DNA of 64,000 nt from Alteribacillus persepolensis (GCF_900099605.1 NZ_FNDK01000002.1:62001-126000); one strand, 5' to 3'; shown: positions 1 through 9,363, counted from the stretch's first letter. Numbers and translations are program-made. Notes: a model not told the origin generated them from the sequence alone.

Positions 1-794
1 TATATCAAAAAAATAAAGTGCTCAAATTTATTGCAAACTACGGCATTATGCCTGCTGTGGTTGTAGCAATGATTATTGGCTGGGTGAGCAGTGAATACCC
101 GTCTCCGCAGATAGAGTGGGGCATCACCGTTCCGTCGCTTTCGGAAATGTGGGGAGTCAGCCCGTTTGCTGTCGGTTTCCCGGGAGCAGAATTGTTCTTA
201 GCAGCATTTCCTACAGCGGTTCTCGCTTACATTATTGCATACGGAGATATTGTGGTCGGGCAAAAGTTAATTGAGCGCGCAAACAATTCCCGAAGAGATG
301 AAAAAATCCGATATGATCTAAACCAAGTACACGTACTGACATTTGTACGTAACTTTCTGCACTCTTTATTCTTGCCGCATCCCGGACTGGCAGGCCCTAT
401 TTTTACAGCAGGGACAGCATCTGTCGCGGAGCGTTATACGTTTGGAAGACGCGCCATGGATTCAATTTTTTCAGGGACAAATTCGCTGCTTATCTCTCTT
501 GCCCTGGCTATATTCATTCTTCCGCTCGTTACGCTGTTTCAGCCTTTCTTGCCAATTGCTTTATCTATTACGCTCATTCTTACTGGATATCTTTGTATCA
601 ACATTGGAATACAGCAGGTAAGAACAGAAGCTGAGATTGGAGTAGCCGGTGTGATGGCGATTGTTTTAGCAGTGTATGGGGCTGCATACGGTCTTGCAGC
701 AGGGCTGGTGCTTTATTTCTTCATTCAACGCTCTTCTCTGTTCAAAAAAGAGGGTTCCCATGAAGATGAAACGTTAGAAAAAGATGCTGGTTAA
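1..794 (+). CDS. Integral membrane permease, 5'-truncated by window edge
   Basis: The reading frame is open from the first codon at base 3 to the TAA at 792-794, so the gene begins outside the window; the GTG at 18 is probably internal because no ribosome site precedes it. The visible 264 or so residues are hydrophobic, with about six membrane segments, a charged cytoplasmic stretch (RANNSRRDEKIRYD) and a charged tail. The organisation (long hydrophobic C-terminal half with a PHPGLAGP loop and GT-rich segment) recalls SulP/NCS2-type anion or nucleobase permeases, but I cannot name the substrate. It ends 31 bases before the acyl-CoA dehydrogenase, so it could be the uptake component of the same operon (inference). 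Confidence 0.6.
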   Translation, partial: YQKNKVLKFIANYGIMPAVVVAMIIGWVSSEYPSPQIEWGITVPSLSEMWGVSPFAVGFPGAELFLAAFPTAVLAYIIAYGDIVVGQKLIERANNSRRDEKIRYDLNQVHVLTFVRNFLHSLFLPHPGLAGPIFTAGTASVAERYTFGRRAMDSIFSGTNSLLISLALAIFILPLVTLFQPFLPIALSITLILTGYLCINIGIQQVRTEAEIGVAGVMAIVLAVYGAAYGLAAGLVLYFFIQRSSLFKKEGSHEDETLEKDAG

Positions 795-825
795 ACACTA
801 ATGACATGTATAGGAGGCGGATGGA

Positions 826-2520
826 ATGGAAAAAACAACACAAACTTTTCAAGGCAATGCATTCTACAATACTGTTCACATTAACGATACGTTTACAGTA
901 GAAGACTTTAGCGAAGAACATGAACTGATGGCATCGACGGTTGACAGTTTCGTAGAACAAGAGGTAATGCCTGTTCTGCCTGAGATGGAAAAGCAGCAGT
1001 TTCAACCGTCTGTGGATCTATTGAAAAAAGCAGGGGAACTAGGGCTTTTAGGAGTCGATATTCCAGAAGATTGTGGAGGTCTTGCGTTAGATAAAATCAG
1101 TTCCGTTATTATTATGGAAAAAATGGCAAAAGCCCGGTCATTTTCCGTGACGTATGGAGGTCAAGTAGGCATTGGCTCTCTTCCTATTGTTTTGTACGGT
1201 ACAAAAGAACAGCAGCAAAAATACTTGCCAGATGTGATGACAGGAGAGAAAATTGGCGCCTATGCACTGACAGAACCTGCAGCGGGGACAGACGCTGTCA
1301 GCATTAAAACGACCGCTTATTTGTCGGAGGATTGCCAATATTATGTAATAAATGGAGAGAAACAATTCATTACAAACTCTAGGTTTGCTGATTTTTTTGT
1401 ATTGTATGCAAAAGTGGATGGAGAAAAGTTTACGGTATTTATTGTTGAACGTGATACAGAAGGTTTAACAATAGGTGCAGAAGAACAAAAGATGGGTTTA
1501 AAAGGATCATCTACTGCTTCTCTCATTTTAGAAGATGTGAAAGTTCCGGTTGAAAATGTGCTCGGTGATATCGGGAAAGGACATCGCATTGCCTTTAACA
1601 TTTTAAATATCGGCCGTCATAAAATTTCTGCCAGTTGTGTAGGAAGCGCCAAACGGGCGCTGGAATTAGCAGTCAATTATGTAACAGAAAGAAAACAGTT
1701 TCAACGCTCTTTAGCTGACTTTCCATTAATCAAGGAAAAGATTGCTGTGATGGCTAGTAAACTATTTGCTGCAGAGAGTATGGTTTATCGGACAGCAGGG
1801 GAACTAGAAAAAGGTGCACAGTTTGGAAAGGAACATGGTATTAAGTTTCATCAACTATTAAAAAACTATGCACAAGAATGTTCTGTTAACAAAATTTTCG
1901 CTTCTGAAATGCTCGATTATGTCGTAGATGAAGCATTGCAAATGCATGGGGGATATGGATATATCTCGGAATATGAAATAGAAACACTGTACCGGGACGC
2001 GAGAATCAACCGAATTTTTGAAGGTACGAATGAAATCAACCGCGTAGTAGCTGCGAGCACAGCACTTCAAGCAGAAGAAGGGTTTCCGGCAGAACGGGAG
2101 ATAGAAGGAAGACAGTCGGATCGTTTAGATTATGAGTGGTCCCTGCTTCATTTATTACGGGAGATAACGAGTTTGATCGTCACTTATGGGAAAGAGAAGG
2201 GGGTGCATGAAGACCAGCAAATGCAAGCCCTGTTAGCAGACTTAATAAAAGCTGTATATGCGGTGGAAAGCAGCCTTGTCCGCGTAGAAAAACAAATTCT
2301 CCATAACCATAAAAATACCGAACAAAGTGAGCGGCTTGTGAGAATTTTTACGCTGGAAGCAGTGTCAGAATCCGCTGTAAGAGTGCTGTTAGAAATGAAA
2401 CAATCAGGAGAAAACGTCCTCCTGAAAACAACAGAGCTCCTAGATAAAGTGAAGCAAAGCGATATAGACGTGCAAAAAGAAAAGCGGGATATTGCAGATA
2501 ACATTAGCAGAAACAGCTGA
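826..2520 (+). CDS. Acyl-CoA dehydrogenase, FadE-like
   Basis: A flavoprotein that introduces the alpha-beta double bond into an acyl-CoA, passing electrons to ETF. The start at 826 follows a strong AGGAGG at 812-817. In the 564-residue product the FAD/substrate signature YALTEPAAGTDA lies near residues 146-157, and RIFEGTNEINR near 396-406 contains the Glu (about 399) that acts as the catalytic base in medium-chain-type enzymes. The length exceeds the roughly 380 residues of short-chain enzymes; the extra C-terminal helical domain of about 150 residues matches the long FadE/YusJ-type of Bacillus. It precedes a CoA ligase by 43 bases, so both are probably co-transcribed. The substrate could be a fatty acid or an aryl-alkyl acid; sequence alone does not decide. 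Confidence 0.9.
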   Translation: MEKTTQTFQGNAFYNTVHINDTFTVEDFSEEHELMASTVDSFVEQEVMPVLPEMEKQQFQPSVDLLKKAGELGLLGVDIPEDCGGLALDKISSVIIMEKMAKARSFSVTYGGQVGIGSLPIVLYGTKEQQQKYLPDVMTGEKIGAYALTEPAAGTDAVSIKTTAYLSEDCQYYVINGEKQFITNSRFADFFVLYAKVDGEKFTVFIVERDTEGLTIGAEEQKMGLKGSSTASLILEDVKVPVENVLGDIGKGHRIAFNILNIGRHKISASCVGSAKRALELAVNYVTERKQFQRSLADFPLIKEKIAVMASKLFAAESMVYRTAGELEKGAQFGKEHGIKFHQLLKNYAQECSVNKIFASEMLDYVVDEALQMHGGYGYISEYEIETLYRDARINRIFEGTNEINRVVAASTALQAEEGFPAEREIEGRQSDRLDYEWSLLHLLREITSLIVTYGKEKGVHEDQQMQALLADLIKAVYAVESSLVRVEKQILHNHKNTEQSERLVRIFTLEAVSESAVRVLLEMKQSGENVLLKTTELLDKVKQSDIDVQKEKRDIADNISRNS

Positions 2521-2563
2521 TAAAGACCGGCAAAAATCAAAAAGAAGGGGTTGGCTGATAGCT

Positions 2564-4147
2564 ATGAAAGATTATTCTCTTGTTCCTGCTGCTCATGAAC
2601 TATTAAAACGCGGGGCAGAACGTCACCCAAACCAGGAAGCAGTGTATGATGGAACACGAAGGCTGTCCTATGCGGAATTAGAAAAAGAAAGTGCTGCACT
2701 GGCACAGGCTCTGCTCAGTTTAGGAGTAGAAAAAGGTGACCACGTCGCTGTCAGTCTGCCAAACTGGCATGAATTTACCGTTGTGTTATTTACACTATCA
2801 AAAATCGGGGCAGTGATTGTTCCGCTGAACACAAAATATAAAGAGACTGAAATGGAGTATATTTTAACAAACGCTAAAGTCAAAGCTGCTTTTTTTTGTG
2901 AATCAGCAGAGGATAATCCGCTGGCAGAGCACTTTTTCCGTATTTCCGAAAAAAGCAAGTATGTAGAGCATTTCATTACTGTCCGGTTTGAACACGAGCG
3001 TGCGCATTCTTATCATTCGCTTGTCGACTACGGACAGGGGCAGGACAGAGAACTTCCAGATGTGTCCTCAAAACAGCCGTTTGCCATCATGTACACATCT
3101 GGTACAACCGGAAAGCCGAAAGGTGCTGTTTTGACGCATTATAATGTCGTAACGACAGCTGAAATGACAAGTGAGTTCATGGAATGTACCTCTGATGACG
3201 TCTTTTTAGTGCCGGTTCCCCTGTTTCACATATTTGGAATGGTCCCAAGTATTTTAACAGCAGCAGCGGCCAGTTCAAAAATTGTATTGCTGGAGTCGTT
3301 TAAAGCAGAAAAAGCACTGCAATTAATTGAACAAGAGAGAGTTACCGTTCATCATGGGGTGCCGACAATGTTTATCTTAGAGTTAAACCATCCTCGCTTG
3401 CAAACGTATGATTTAACATCGCTAAGAACCGGAATTGCTGCGGCAGCTCCTGTTCCAGAAGAAATTGTCAAAAAAATTAGAAAAGAAATGAATTGTGAGA
3501 TTCTCGTATCATACGGAATGACAGAGGCATCTCCTTGCTTAACGGCTACGACGTTTGATGATCCGGATGAACTTCGTGCTGAAACTGTAGGGAAGGCGAT
3601 GCCAGGTGTAGAATTGAAAATCGTAGAACAGCAGTCTCGTGAGTCTGTGAAACCAGGAGAAGTAGGAGAAATAGTCGCAAGAACACCTGGTATTATGAAA
3701 GGATACTATGAAATGCCGGAAAAAACGAGCGAAGTATTAAGCAGCGACGGCTGGTACGCTACCGGAGATTTAGGAACGATGGATGAGGATGGATATGTTC
3801 GAATTGCCGGCAGAAAAAAAGATTTAATCATCCGGGGCGGCTATAATATTTATCCGCGTGAGGTAGAAGAATATTTCTACAAACATCAAGCTGTTTCAGA
3901 AGTGGCAATTATAGGGCTTCCAGACAGTGTTTTAGGAGAGGTCAGCTGTGCTGTAATCAAGTTGAAAGAGGAAAAAGCAGCAACAGAAGATGACATGCGT
4001 TCGTTCATTCGTGATAAAGTAGCGTATTATAAAGTTCCGGATAAATTTGTATTCGTACCTTCGCTTCCTATGACAGCTTCGGGGAAAATAAGCAGGATAG
4101 CACTGCAAAAGCAAATGAAACAGGAATTGGAAACGGAATTAAAGTAA
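2564..4147 (+). CDS. AMP-forming acyl-CoA synthetase (FadD/ligase family)
   Basis: ANL-superfamily enzyme that activates a carboxylic acid as acyl-AMP and transfers it to CoA. The 527-residue product has the P-loop YTSGTTGKPKG (about 177-187), the SYGMTEASP motif (about 325-333), YATGDLG, and the catalytic-lysine motif PMTASGKISR near the C terminus. ATG 2564 is preferred because the family usually begins about here and a GAAGGGG lies 13 bases upstream; an open extension back to a TTG at 2492 would overlap the previous gene. Directly downstream of the acyl-CoA dehydrogenase and followed by a strong terminator. Substrate may be a fatty acid or an aromatic acid; proximity to the gentisate genes leaves an aryl-CoA role open. 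Confidence 0.88.
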   Translation: MKDYSLVPAAHELLKRGAERHPNQEAVYDGTRRLSYAELEKESAALAQALLSLGVEKGDHVAVSLPNWHEFTVVLFTLSKIGAVIVPLNTKYKETEMEYILTNAKVKAAFFCESAEDNPLAEHFFRISEKSKYVEHFITVRFEHERAHSYHSLVDYGQGQDRELPDVSSKQPFAIMYTSGTTGKPKGAVLTHYNVVTTAEMTSEFMECTSDDVFLVPVPLFHIFGMVPSILTAAAASSKIVLLESFKAEKALQLIEQERVTVHHGVPTMFILELNHPRLQTYDLTSLRTGIAAAAPVPEEIVKKIRKEMNCEILVSYGMTEASPCLTATTFDDPDELRAETVGKAMPGVELKIVEQQSRESVKPGEVGEIVARTPGIMKGYYEMPEKTSEVLSSDGWYATGDLGTMDEDGYVRIAGRKKDLIIRGGYNIYPREVEEYFYKHQAVSEVAIIGLPDSVLGEVSCAVIKLKEEKAATEDDMRSFIRDKVAYYKVPDKFVFVPSLPMTASGKISRIALQKQMKQELETELK

Positions 4148-4162
4148 AACAAGGGAATAGAC

Positions 4163-4208
4163 AAAAAATTGCCACCCCCCTCTTCTGGAAGGAGGATGGC
4201 AATTTTTT
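4163..4208 (+). terminator. Rho-independent terminator
   Basis: A 12-bp perfect stem (AAAAAATTGCCA with TGGCAATTTTTT) encloses a C-rich/G-rich inner helix and ends in T6. It closes the dehydrogenase-ligase operon and separates it from the gentisate operon. Confidence 0.85.
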
Positions 4209-4253
4209 ATGACAGAACGGTTTCTGTTTTCGTTGAAAAAGATTGTGTTAGGC

Positions 4254-4268
4254 TGTTAAACGTTTACA
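4254..4268 (+). promoter_or_regulatory. cre-like site upstream of gentisate operon
   Basis: TGTTAAACGTTTACA matches the CcpA operator consensus WTGNAANCGNWNNCW at 13 of 15 positions and lies about 20 bases upstream of the -35 box of the ring-cleavage operon. Carbon catabolite control is an inference from the match. Confidence 0.45.
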
Positions 4269-4286
4269 TAAATATAGGTTTATCTA

Positions 4287-4314
4287 TTGACAAAAACAGA
4301 AGATATTCTATATT
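4287..4314 (+). promoter_or_regulatory. Sigma-A-type promoter of gentisate operon
   Basis: TTGACA at 4287-4292 and TATATT at 4309-4314 are separated by 16 bases, about 70 bases before the dioxygenase start. Confidence 0.65.
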
Positions 4315-4384
4315 ATCATAAATAAGTAATTAAGTTCTCTTATTTTGGAATTGTTATTTGTGCTTTAAAAAGGAGCGTGCTGGC

Positions 4385-5509
4385 ATGAACAAACAAGTAT
4401 TCAGTGAGGCAGAAGTAAAGCAGTATTATGAAAACATGAAAAACGATTCAATCGGGCCGCTGTGGCATGATTTGGGACATATGGTGACAAAGGAGCCTGT
4501 TCATGATGTGGAACCGTATTTATGGAAATGGAAAACGATACGTGATTATGCGATGACAGCGGGAGATTTGCTAGAGCCTGGTAAAGATGCAGAGCGCCGA
4601 GTTGTCTATTTACAAAATCCAAGCTTGTTAAAGCGCGGATTGGTAGGATATGGGACACACACGTTATATGCCGGCATCCAGCTGCTGCTGCCAGGAGAAA
4701 TGGCTCCATCCCATCATCACTCTCAAACGGCTATTCGCTTTATCATTGAAGGTGACGGAGGAGCGTATACAGCTGTAAATGGAGAGCGGTCTTACATGAA
4801 GCGGGGTGACATGATTTTAACACCGGCTTGGACGTGGCATGAGCACAAGCATGAAGGTACAGAACCAATGTTTTGGATGGATGGCCTTGATGTAGGGTTA
4901 GTGCGTACGCTCGCGGCATCGTTTTTTGAACCATATGAAGGAGGTTTTTACCCAGAAGAACCGCCTGAAAACTATTCGACGAAAAAGCTGACTGGAGGAG
5001 CTTTTGCGGCAAAAGGAGAAACAGTAAAACCGGGATATCCATCCCCAATTTTCAATTACACGTGGGAAAGAGCACAGTATGAGCTAGAGCAGCTAAGCAA
5101 ATCAACAGATAACGAGGACCCATTTGACGGGTATGCGATTGAGTATATTAACCCTACAACGGGCGGGCCTGCTGATTCCCGGATTGGCACGATGATGCAA
5201 AAACTCCTGCCAGGACAGCATACAAAATCGCACCGTCATGTGCACAGCTGTATCTACCATGTGTTAGAAGGAAGCGGTTATACTGTAATAGATGGAGAAA
5301 AATTTGAATGGGAAAAAGGAGACTTTTTTATTCTGCCGCCATACAGCTGGCATGAACATGTCAATGAAGGCCAGGAAGATGCTCACTTGTTCTCTATTAA
5401 TGATAAGCCGGTGATGGAAAAGCTGGAGTTGGAATTTGGTGATGAATACAAAGACAACAATGGGCATCAACCGATTGAAAAAGTCTTTCAGCCATCCGAC
5501 AGCATGTAA
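4385..5509 (+). CDS. Gentisate 1,2-dioxygenase (bicupin)
   Basis: Ring-cleaving Fe(II) enzyme converting gentisate (2,5-dihydroxybenzoate) to maleylpyruvate. The 374-residue product is a bicupin: the first cupin has the metal-binding HHH at about 110-112 and WHEH at about 151-154, the second has HRH near 275 and WHEH near 318. Gentisate dioxygenases normally bind iron in the N-terminal cupin; here both cupins keep a full His set. ATG 4385 is chosen over the TTG 4358 because AAGGAG lies 9 bases before it. It begins an operon with an FAH-family hydrolase and a thioesterase. Salicylate or 1-hydroxy-2-naphthoate dioxygenases are related alternatives, but the neighbours favour gentisate. Confidence 0.88.
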   Translation: MNKQVFSEAEVKQYYENMKNDSIGPLWHDLGHMVTKEPVHDVEPYLWKWKTIRDYAMTAGDLLEPGKDAERRVVYLQNPSLLKRGLVGYGTHTLYAGIQLLLPGEMAPSHHHSQTAIRFIIEGDGGAYTAVNGERSYMKRGDMILTPAWTWHEHKHEGTEPMFWMDGLDVGLVRTLAASFFEPYEGGFYPEEPPENYSTKKLTGGAFAAKGETVKPGYPSPIFNYTWERAQYELEQLSKSTDNEDPFDGYAIEYINPTTGGPADSRIGTMMQKLLPGQHTKSHRHVHSCIYHVLEGSGYTVIDGEKFEWEKGDFFILPPYSWHEHVNEGQEDAHLFSINDKPVMEKLELEFGDEYKDNNGHQPIEKVFQPSDSM

Positions 5510-5533
5510 AATGAAAACACTAGAGGTGAAACG

Positions 5534-6391
5534 ATGAAACTAGCTATTTTTAATAATCAGTTGTTTGGAGTTGTAAAAGGCGATACAATTACGGATGTAT
5601 CAGACATTGTTAACTGGAATTCTGAGTCCCCGTTTGAATCATTGGTATACGTAATGGAAAACTTCGATGCATACAAAAAAGATTTGGAATTGGCTGACAA
5701 CAAAGAAAAAACATATAATCTGGCTGATGTGACGTTACAGGCACCAGTTCCTTCTACCGGTAAAATTTGGGCTGCGCCTGTTAATTATCAAAAACACCAA
5801 GAAGAGATGAACAAACAGTTTAATAACGCTCCACGTACGATTGAAGAATTAAAATTGTTTTTGAAATCCCCGTCCTCTCTTTCAGGACCGGAAGAACCTA
5901 TTCGTCTGCCGCTGAAAGGTCGACGCACCGACCATGAGGCAGAACTGGGTTTTGTGGTTGGCAAAAAAGCACGAAATGTAAAAGCATCAGAAGCCAAAGA
6001 TTACATTTTTGGTTATTTTGCTTTATTAGACATTTCCATACGCGGTAATGAAGAACGAACGTGGCGCAAATCATTTGATACGTTCACACCGATTGGCCCG
6101 TGGATGGTGACAGCAGATGAAATCGAAGATCCAAATAATTTGGATTTAAAGTTGTGGGTAAATGATGAGATTCGCCAAGACGGAAGCACGAAACATTTAA
6201 TCTATGACTGCTATAAATGTTTTGAAGCAGCCACCCAAAACATGACATTATATCCAGGCGATATTATTGCGACAGGAACCCCAGAAGGAGTCGGCCCGAT
6301 TCAAGACGGTGATAACGTTCGCATTCAAGTAGAAAATGTAGGTGAATTTACTGTACCAGTGACAGCAGGGGATGCCATCGAGGAGGAGTAA
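5534..6391 (+). CDS. FAH-family hydrolase, probable fumarylpyruvate/maleylpyruvate hydrolase
   Basis: Hydrolyses the C-C bond of the ring-cleavage product, giving pyruvate plus fumarate or maleate. The 285 residues show the FAH C-terminal fold: KIWAAPVNYQKH, the metal-ligand stretch DHEAELGFVVGKKARNV with its Glu residues, the GPWMVTADEI segment and the closing GDIIATGTPEGVGP motif. An AGAGGTGA site precedes ATG 5534, 24 bases after the dioxygenase. No maleylpyruvate isomerase is seen in the window, so this enzyme may act directly on maleylpyruvate, or the isomerase may be elsewhere. Confidence 0.85.
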   Translation: MKLAIFNNQLFGVVKGDTITDVSDIVNWNSESPFESLVYVMENFDAYKKDLELADNKEKTYNLADVTLQAPVPSTGKIWAAPVNYQKHQEEMNKQFNNAPRTIEELKLFLKSPSSLSGPEEPIRLPLKGRRTDHEAELGFVVGKKARNVKASEAKDYIFGYFALLDISIRGNEERTWRKSFDTFTPIGPWMVTADEIEDPNNLDLKLWVNDEIRQDGSTKHLIYDCYKCFEAATQNMTLYPGDIIATGTPEGVGPIQDGDNVRIQVENVGEFTVPVTAGDAIEEE

Positions 6392-6394
6392 AAG

Positions 6395-6799
6395 GTGAAA
6401 AACATTTATGATATTAAGGTGACTTGGGGAGACACAGATGCCGCAGCTATTGTGTTTTATCCAAACTTTTATAAATGGATGGACCAAGCAACTCATGAGC
6501 TGTTTGCTGCAGCTGATTTATCGATATTGTCGCTGCAAAAAGAAGAGAATATTATCCTTCCATTGTTAGAAACATTTTGTCAGTTTAAATCACCATTGGA
6601 ATATGATGATAGAGTTAGTATCCACTCGGAAGTAACAGAAATTAACAAGAAAGTTTTTACTATCACACATCAATTTAAAAAAGGTGATCACGTAGTAGCA
6701 GAAGGATATGAAAAGCGGGCATGGACAAAAGCAGAAGACGGCGCTCCGCCAAAAGCAGCAGCCATGCCTGCACACATACAGGATGTTCTCTTAGGATAA
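6395..6799 (+). CDS. Hotdog acyl-CoA thioesterase (4-hydroxybenzoyl-CoA thioesterase type)
   Basis: Hydrolyses a CoA thioester. The 134-residue product opens with the 4HBT active-site signature WGDTDAAAIVFYPNFYKW, in which the Asp of TDAA (about residue 14) is the expected catalytic carboxylate. It starts at GTG 6395, only three bases after the FAH stop, with AGGAGGAG spanning that stop, so it is translationally linked to the gentisate genes. In this setting the most economical role is release of gentisate from gentisyl-CoA, or of another aryl-CoA (inference); a general housekeeping thioesterase is the alternative. Confidence 0.82.
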   Translation: MKNIYDIKVTWGDTDAAAIVFYPNFYKWMDQATHELFAAADLSILSLQKEENIILPLLETFCQFKSPLEYDDRVSIHSEVTEINKKVFTITHQFKKGDHVVAEGYEKRAWTKAEDGAPPKAAAMPAHIQDVLLG

Positions 6800-6834
6800 A
6801 CAGAAAATGATTAACATGTTCTTGATTTTATAAG

Positions 6835-6870
6835 AAAAGCTGTTCCAGAACACACTGGAACAGCTTTTTT
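6835..6870 (+). terminator. Rho-independent terminator of gentisate operon
   Basis: Perfect 14-bp stem AAAAGCTGTTCCAG / CTGGAACAGCTTTT with a short loop and T6. It lies between the thioesterase and the converging IclR gene and may serve both strands. Confidence 0.88.
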
Positions 6871-6982
6871 GCGTGAGAGACACCGGGAAATCAACGGAAG
6901 CGTGCCGCAGCATTTCGTATGTGGGCAAGCGCATCAGCATCCGCATTGAAACTGTACGCAGTACCAGCTGGTTTTTGGCGGT

Positions 6983-7741
6983 TTAGAGCTTTCCCCCGAA
7001 TACAGATGATACCTCTTTGCTCTTTTCAAGCAAGTACAGACTTAACTCATGGTCAGTTGATTGCGGAATGGCATCTGCAAAACCAACAACGATAATGCTG
7101 CCTATAATATCGTCATTGTAATTAAAGATCGGAATCGCCACAGAAGAAATAGAAGAAGCTAATGCTTCCTTTGCAAAGGAAATTTTTTGCTCTTGAATGA
7201 TGTCCAGCTCTTCATCAAGCCATTGCCGGTCCTTTTTATCCCAATTTGCTTGCTGGTCATTCTTCCAGGCTTCTATCATTGGATTGTTCATAAAAGCAGC
7301 AAACAATTTACCAGCGGCTGACTGAATAGGAAGAATGGATCCTACTTGACCGCCTAAATTTAAGCCGAGGCTGCTATGAATCATTTTTGTAATCATTGGC
7401 CCTGACTGCGTCCACACCGTGAGTAAGGTTGTTTCTTTCGTTTTCAAATTAATTTGTTGTAAAAATGAATTCGTTTTTGTCACAACATCCTCTTTATTAA
7501 CAGCAGCCATGCCATATTGAATTAATGTGCTCCCAAGCGTATACATGCCTGTATTGTCGTCTCTGTGCAATATGCCCAGTGAGGTTAATGTATGTAAGTA
7601 CTTATAAAGATTACTCTTTGTGATCTTGGTTTCATGGTGTATATCATTAAATTTCATCGGTATTCCGCGTTCGACCATTAAATCGATAATCGAGAAGCCG
7701 ACAAGAAGTGATTGTACTTGCGTATTTTTCTTTTCTGCCAT
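6983..7741 (-). CDS. IclR-family transcriptional regulator
   Basis: 252 residues with an N-terminal winged helix (about 8-70; NDIHHETKITKSNLYKYLHTL is the recognition region) and a C-terminal GAF-like effector domain that in this family binds small aromatic or carboxylic acids. The start has GGAAGG 9 bases upstream. It is divergent from the FAD hydroxylase and converges on the gentisate operon, so it is the likeliest pathway-specific regulator (inference). The effector cannot be read from sequence. Confidence 0.85.
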   Translation of the reverse strand: MAEKKNTQVQSLLVGFSIIDLMVERGIPMKFNDIHHETKITKSNLYKYLHTLTSLGILHRDDNTGMYTLGSTLIQYGMAAVNKEDVVTKTNSFLQQINLKTKETTLLTVWTQSGPMITKMIHSSLGLNLGGQVGSILPIQSAAGKLFAAFMNNPMIEAWKNDQQANWDKKDRQWLDEELDIIQEQKISFAKEALASSISSVAIPIFNYNDDIIGSIIVVGFADAIPQSTDHELSLYLLEKSKEVSSVFGGKL

Positions 7742-7874
7742 GGACCCATACCTTCCTTGTTTTCTTCGTTTGTGTCATTTTAACACATTTATCTACTCTC
7801 GAAATAAATTTTAAACGTACCACATAGAAGAATACATTGCTACGCATAAGCGCCAAAACTTTTTATAATACAAT

Positions 7875-7901
7875 TAGAAAACGTTTACAGGATACTATAA
7901 T
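7875..7901 (+). promoter_or_regulatory. Promoter and overlapping cre-like site of FAD hydroxylase
   Basis: TATAAT lies at 7896-7901. The region where the -35 box should sit contains a cre-like 15-mer at 7875-7889 (14 of 15 consensus positions), an arrangement suited to CcpA repression. The -35 box itself is poor. Confidence 0.5.
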
Positions 7902-7919
7902 TAGAAAGGATGAGCAGAT

Positions 7920-9152
7920 ATGGCAGAAAATACGAAAAAGCACTCTGTAATTGTAGTCGGTGCCGGCCCGGTCGGTTTAACAGCAGCATTAACTTTAAAA
8001 GAAAAGGGAATTTCTTGTGTTGTGTTAGAGGCAGACCCGTATGGTCATCCACGTCCAGGAAGCCGAGCAATCTTTTTGCACAAAGCTTCATTAAAGTTGT
8101 TGGAAGAATCGTCAAAAGGACTTGGTTTTACACTTGCACGAAACGGCATTGTATGGCCAATTAAACGAACACTGTACAAAGGAAAAGAAGTATACAAAAG
8201 AGATTACGGATTGACAAATACAGAGGACCCGCACAATTTACCTCCATTTACAGCGCTTCACCAAGACGAAATTGAAAGTCATATCTATGATGCTTGTGTG
8301 AAAGCTGGTGTGCGTTTTGAATGGGATACGCCTGTGAAAGAATGCCGCACTCATGAAGATGGTGTAACGATTGTAACCGAGTCTGGTGATGAATGGGAAG
8401 CTGATTATGTTATCGGTGCGGACGGAGGACGTTCCGTGGTTCGTCAGACAACCGGCTTGAAGTTTGAGGGACCGCGTACAGCTGATACATTCCTCGTTGT
8501 TGATATTAAAGAGGATGAAAACGATCCACTGCCGCTGGAGAGAGTGTTCCATTATCAGCACCCGGCAATGGGTGGACGAAATGTTATGCACGTTCCGTTT
8601 AAAGGCGGCTGGAGAGTTGACTTGCAGCTGCTCGAAGATGATGATCCGGAGGAATATAAAGATATCGAAGGCGTGAAAAAATGGCTCCCAAATGTGATGC
8701 CGGAAAAATATAAAGACCGTATTACATGGGTATCGTCTTATCGATTCCACCAAGTAGTCGCTAATTCCTTTACCGATGATAACCGACGTGTCCTTTTAGC
8801 TGGGGAAGCGGCTCACTTGTTTGCTCCATTTGGTGCCCGCGGCTTAAATTCAGGTGTTCCAGATGCAATCATTGCTGTAAATGGCATGGAAAAGGCACTT
8901 CAAGCCAAGAATGAATCAGAGCGTAAAGAAGCTATTGATGCAGCAGCAAAAGAAAGAAGAATTGCGGCTAAATGGAACCGTGATGGATCAACAACTGCGC
9001 TGCACCACTTGCAAGGAAACGCTCCTGAAATGAACGCAAAACGTGAAGTGGCGGCTTCTCTAACGTCTGTTGCTCCAAAACTTGGACGCTGGCTGGATGA
9101 AGGCCCATATGGTCCAAAGTTCGGACCTCCTGAGTTAACAACAAAATACTAG
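7920..9152 (+). CDS. Class A FAD-dependent aromatic monooxygenase
   Basis: 410-residue flavin hydroxylase of the PheA/TfdB/p-hydroxybenzoate hydroxylase family. It shows the Rossmann GAGPVGL (about 15-21), the central DGGRSVVR motif (about 168-175) and the second FAD motif LLAGEAAHLFAPFGARGLN (about 295-313), where Glu replaces the usual Asp of GDAAH. An AAAGGA lies about 10 bases before ATG 7920. Located between the gentisate operon and CoA-ligase genes, it is the candidate ring hydroxylase that makes gentisate or gentisyl-CoA. Possible substrates are 3-hydroxybenzoate, salicylate, salicylyl-CoA or 4-hydroxybenzoyl-CoA; sequence inspection does not distinguish them. Confidence 0.85.
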   Translation: MAENTKKHSVIVVGAGPVGLTAALTLKEKGISCVVLEADPYGHPRPGSRAIFLHKASLKLLEESSKGLGFTLARNGIVWPIKRTLYKGKEVYKRDYGLTNTEDPHNLPPFTALHQDEIESHIYDACVKAGVRFEWDTPVKECRTHEDGVTIVTESGDEWEADYVIGADGGRSVVRQTTGLKFEGPRTADTFLVVDIKEDENDPLPLERVFHYQHPAMGGRNVMHVPFKGGWRVDLQLLEDDDPEEYKDIEGVKKWLPNVMPEKYKDRITWVSSYRFHQVVANSFTDDNRRVLLAGEAAHLFAPFGARGLNSGVPDAIIAVNGMEKALQAKNESERKEAIDAAAKERRIAAKWNRDGSTTALHHLQGNAPEMNAKREVAASLTSVAPKLGRWLDEGPYGPKFGPPELTTKY

Positions 9153-9363
9153 TCTCTGTGCTAGATGACGGTTATTCATGTAACAAGCTGCAGGTGGCGG
9201 CGCTTGGGAGAGAAGCATGACTCAAGCATCATGTGAGACGGACGGAGAGTTACGTCGCGGAAAGCAGAGCCGGTGTTTGTGGAATGCGTCCGACAATCGT
9301 GCAGTCACAACAACAGTATCAACAAACAGAATGGTATCTAAAAAAGGCAGAGGAGTGAGAGAT

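Noticed and set aside
8238-8753. 171-codon frame on the minus strand
   Set aside because: Lies wholly inside the FAD hydroxylase gene in antisense, lacks a ribosome site and shows no domain features.
9217-9363. N-terminal extension of the unrecognised 191-residue protein
   Set aside because: The upstream ATG lacks a ribosome site and the added residues are Arg/Thr/Cys-rich; GTG 9364 has GAGGAG at good spacing.
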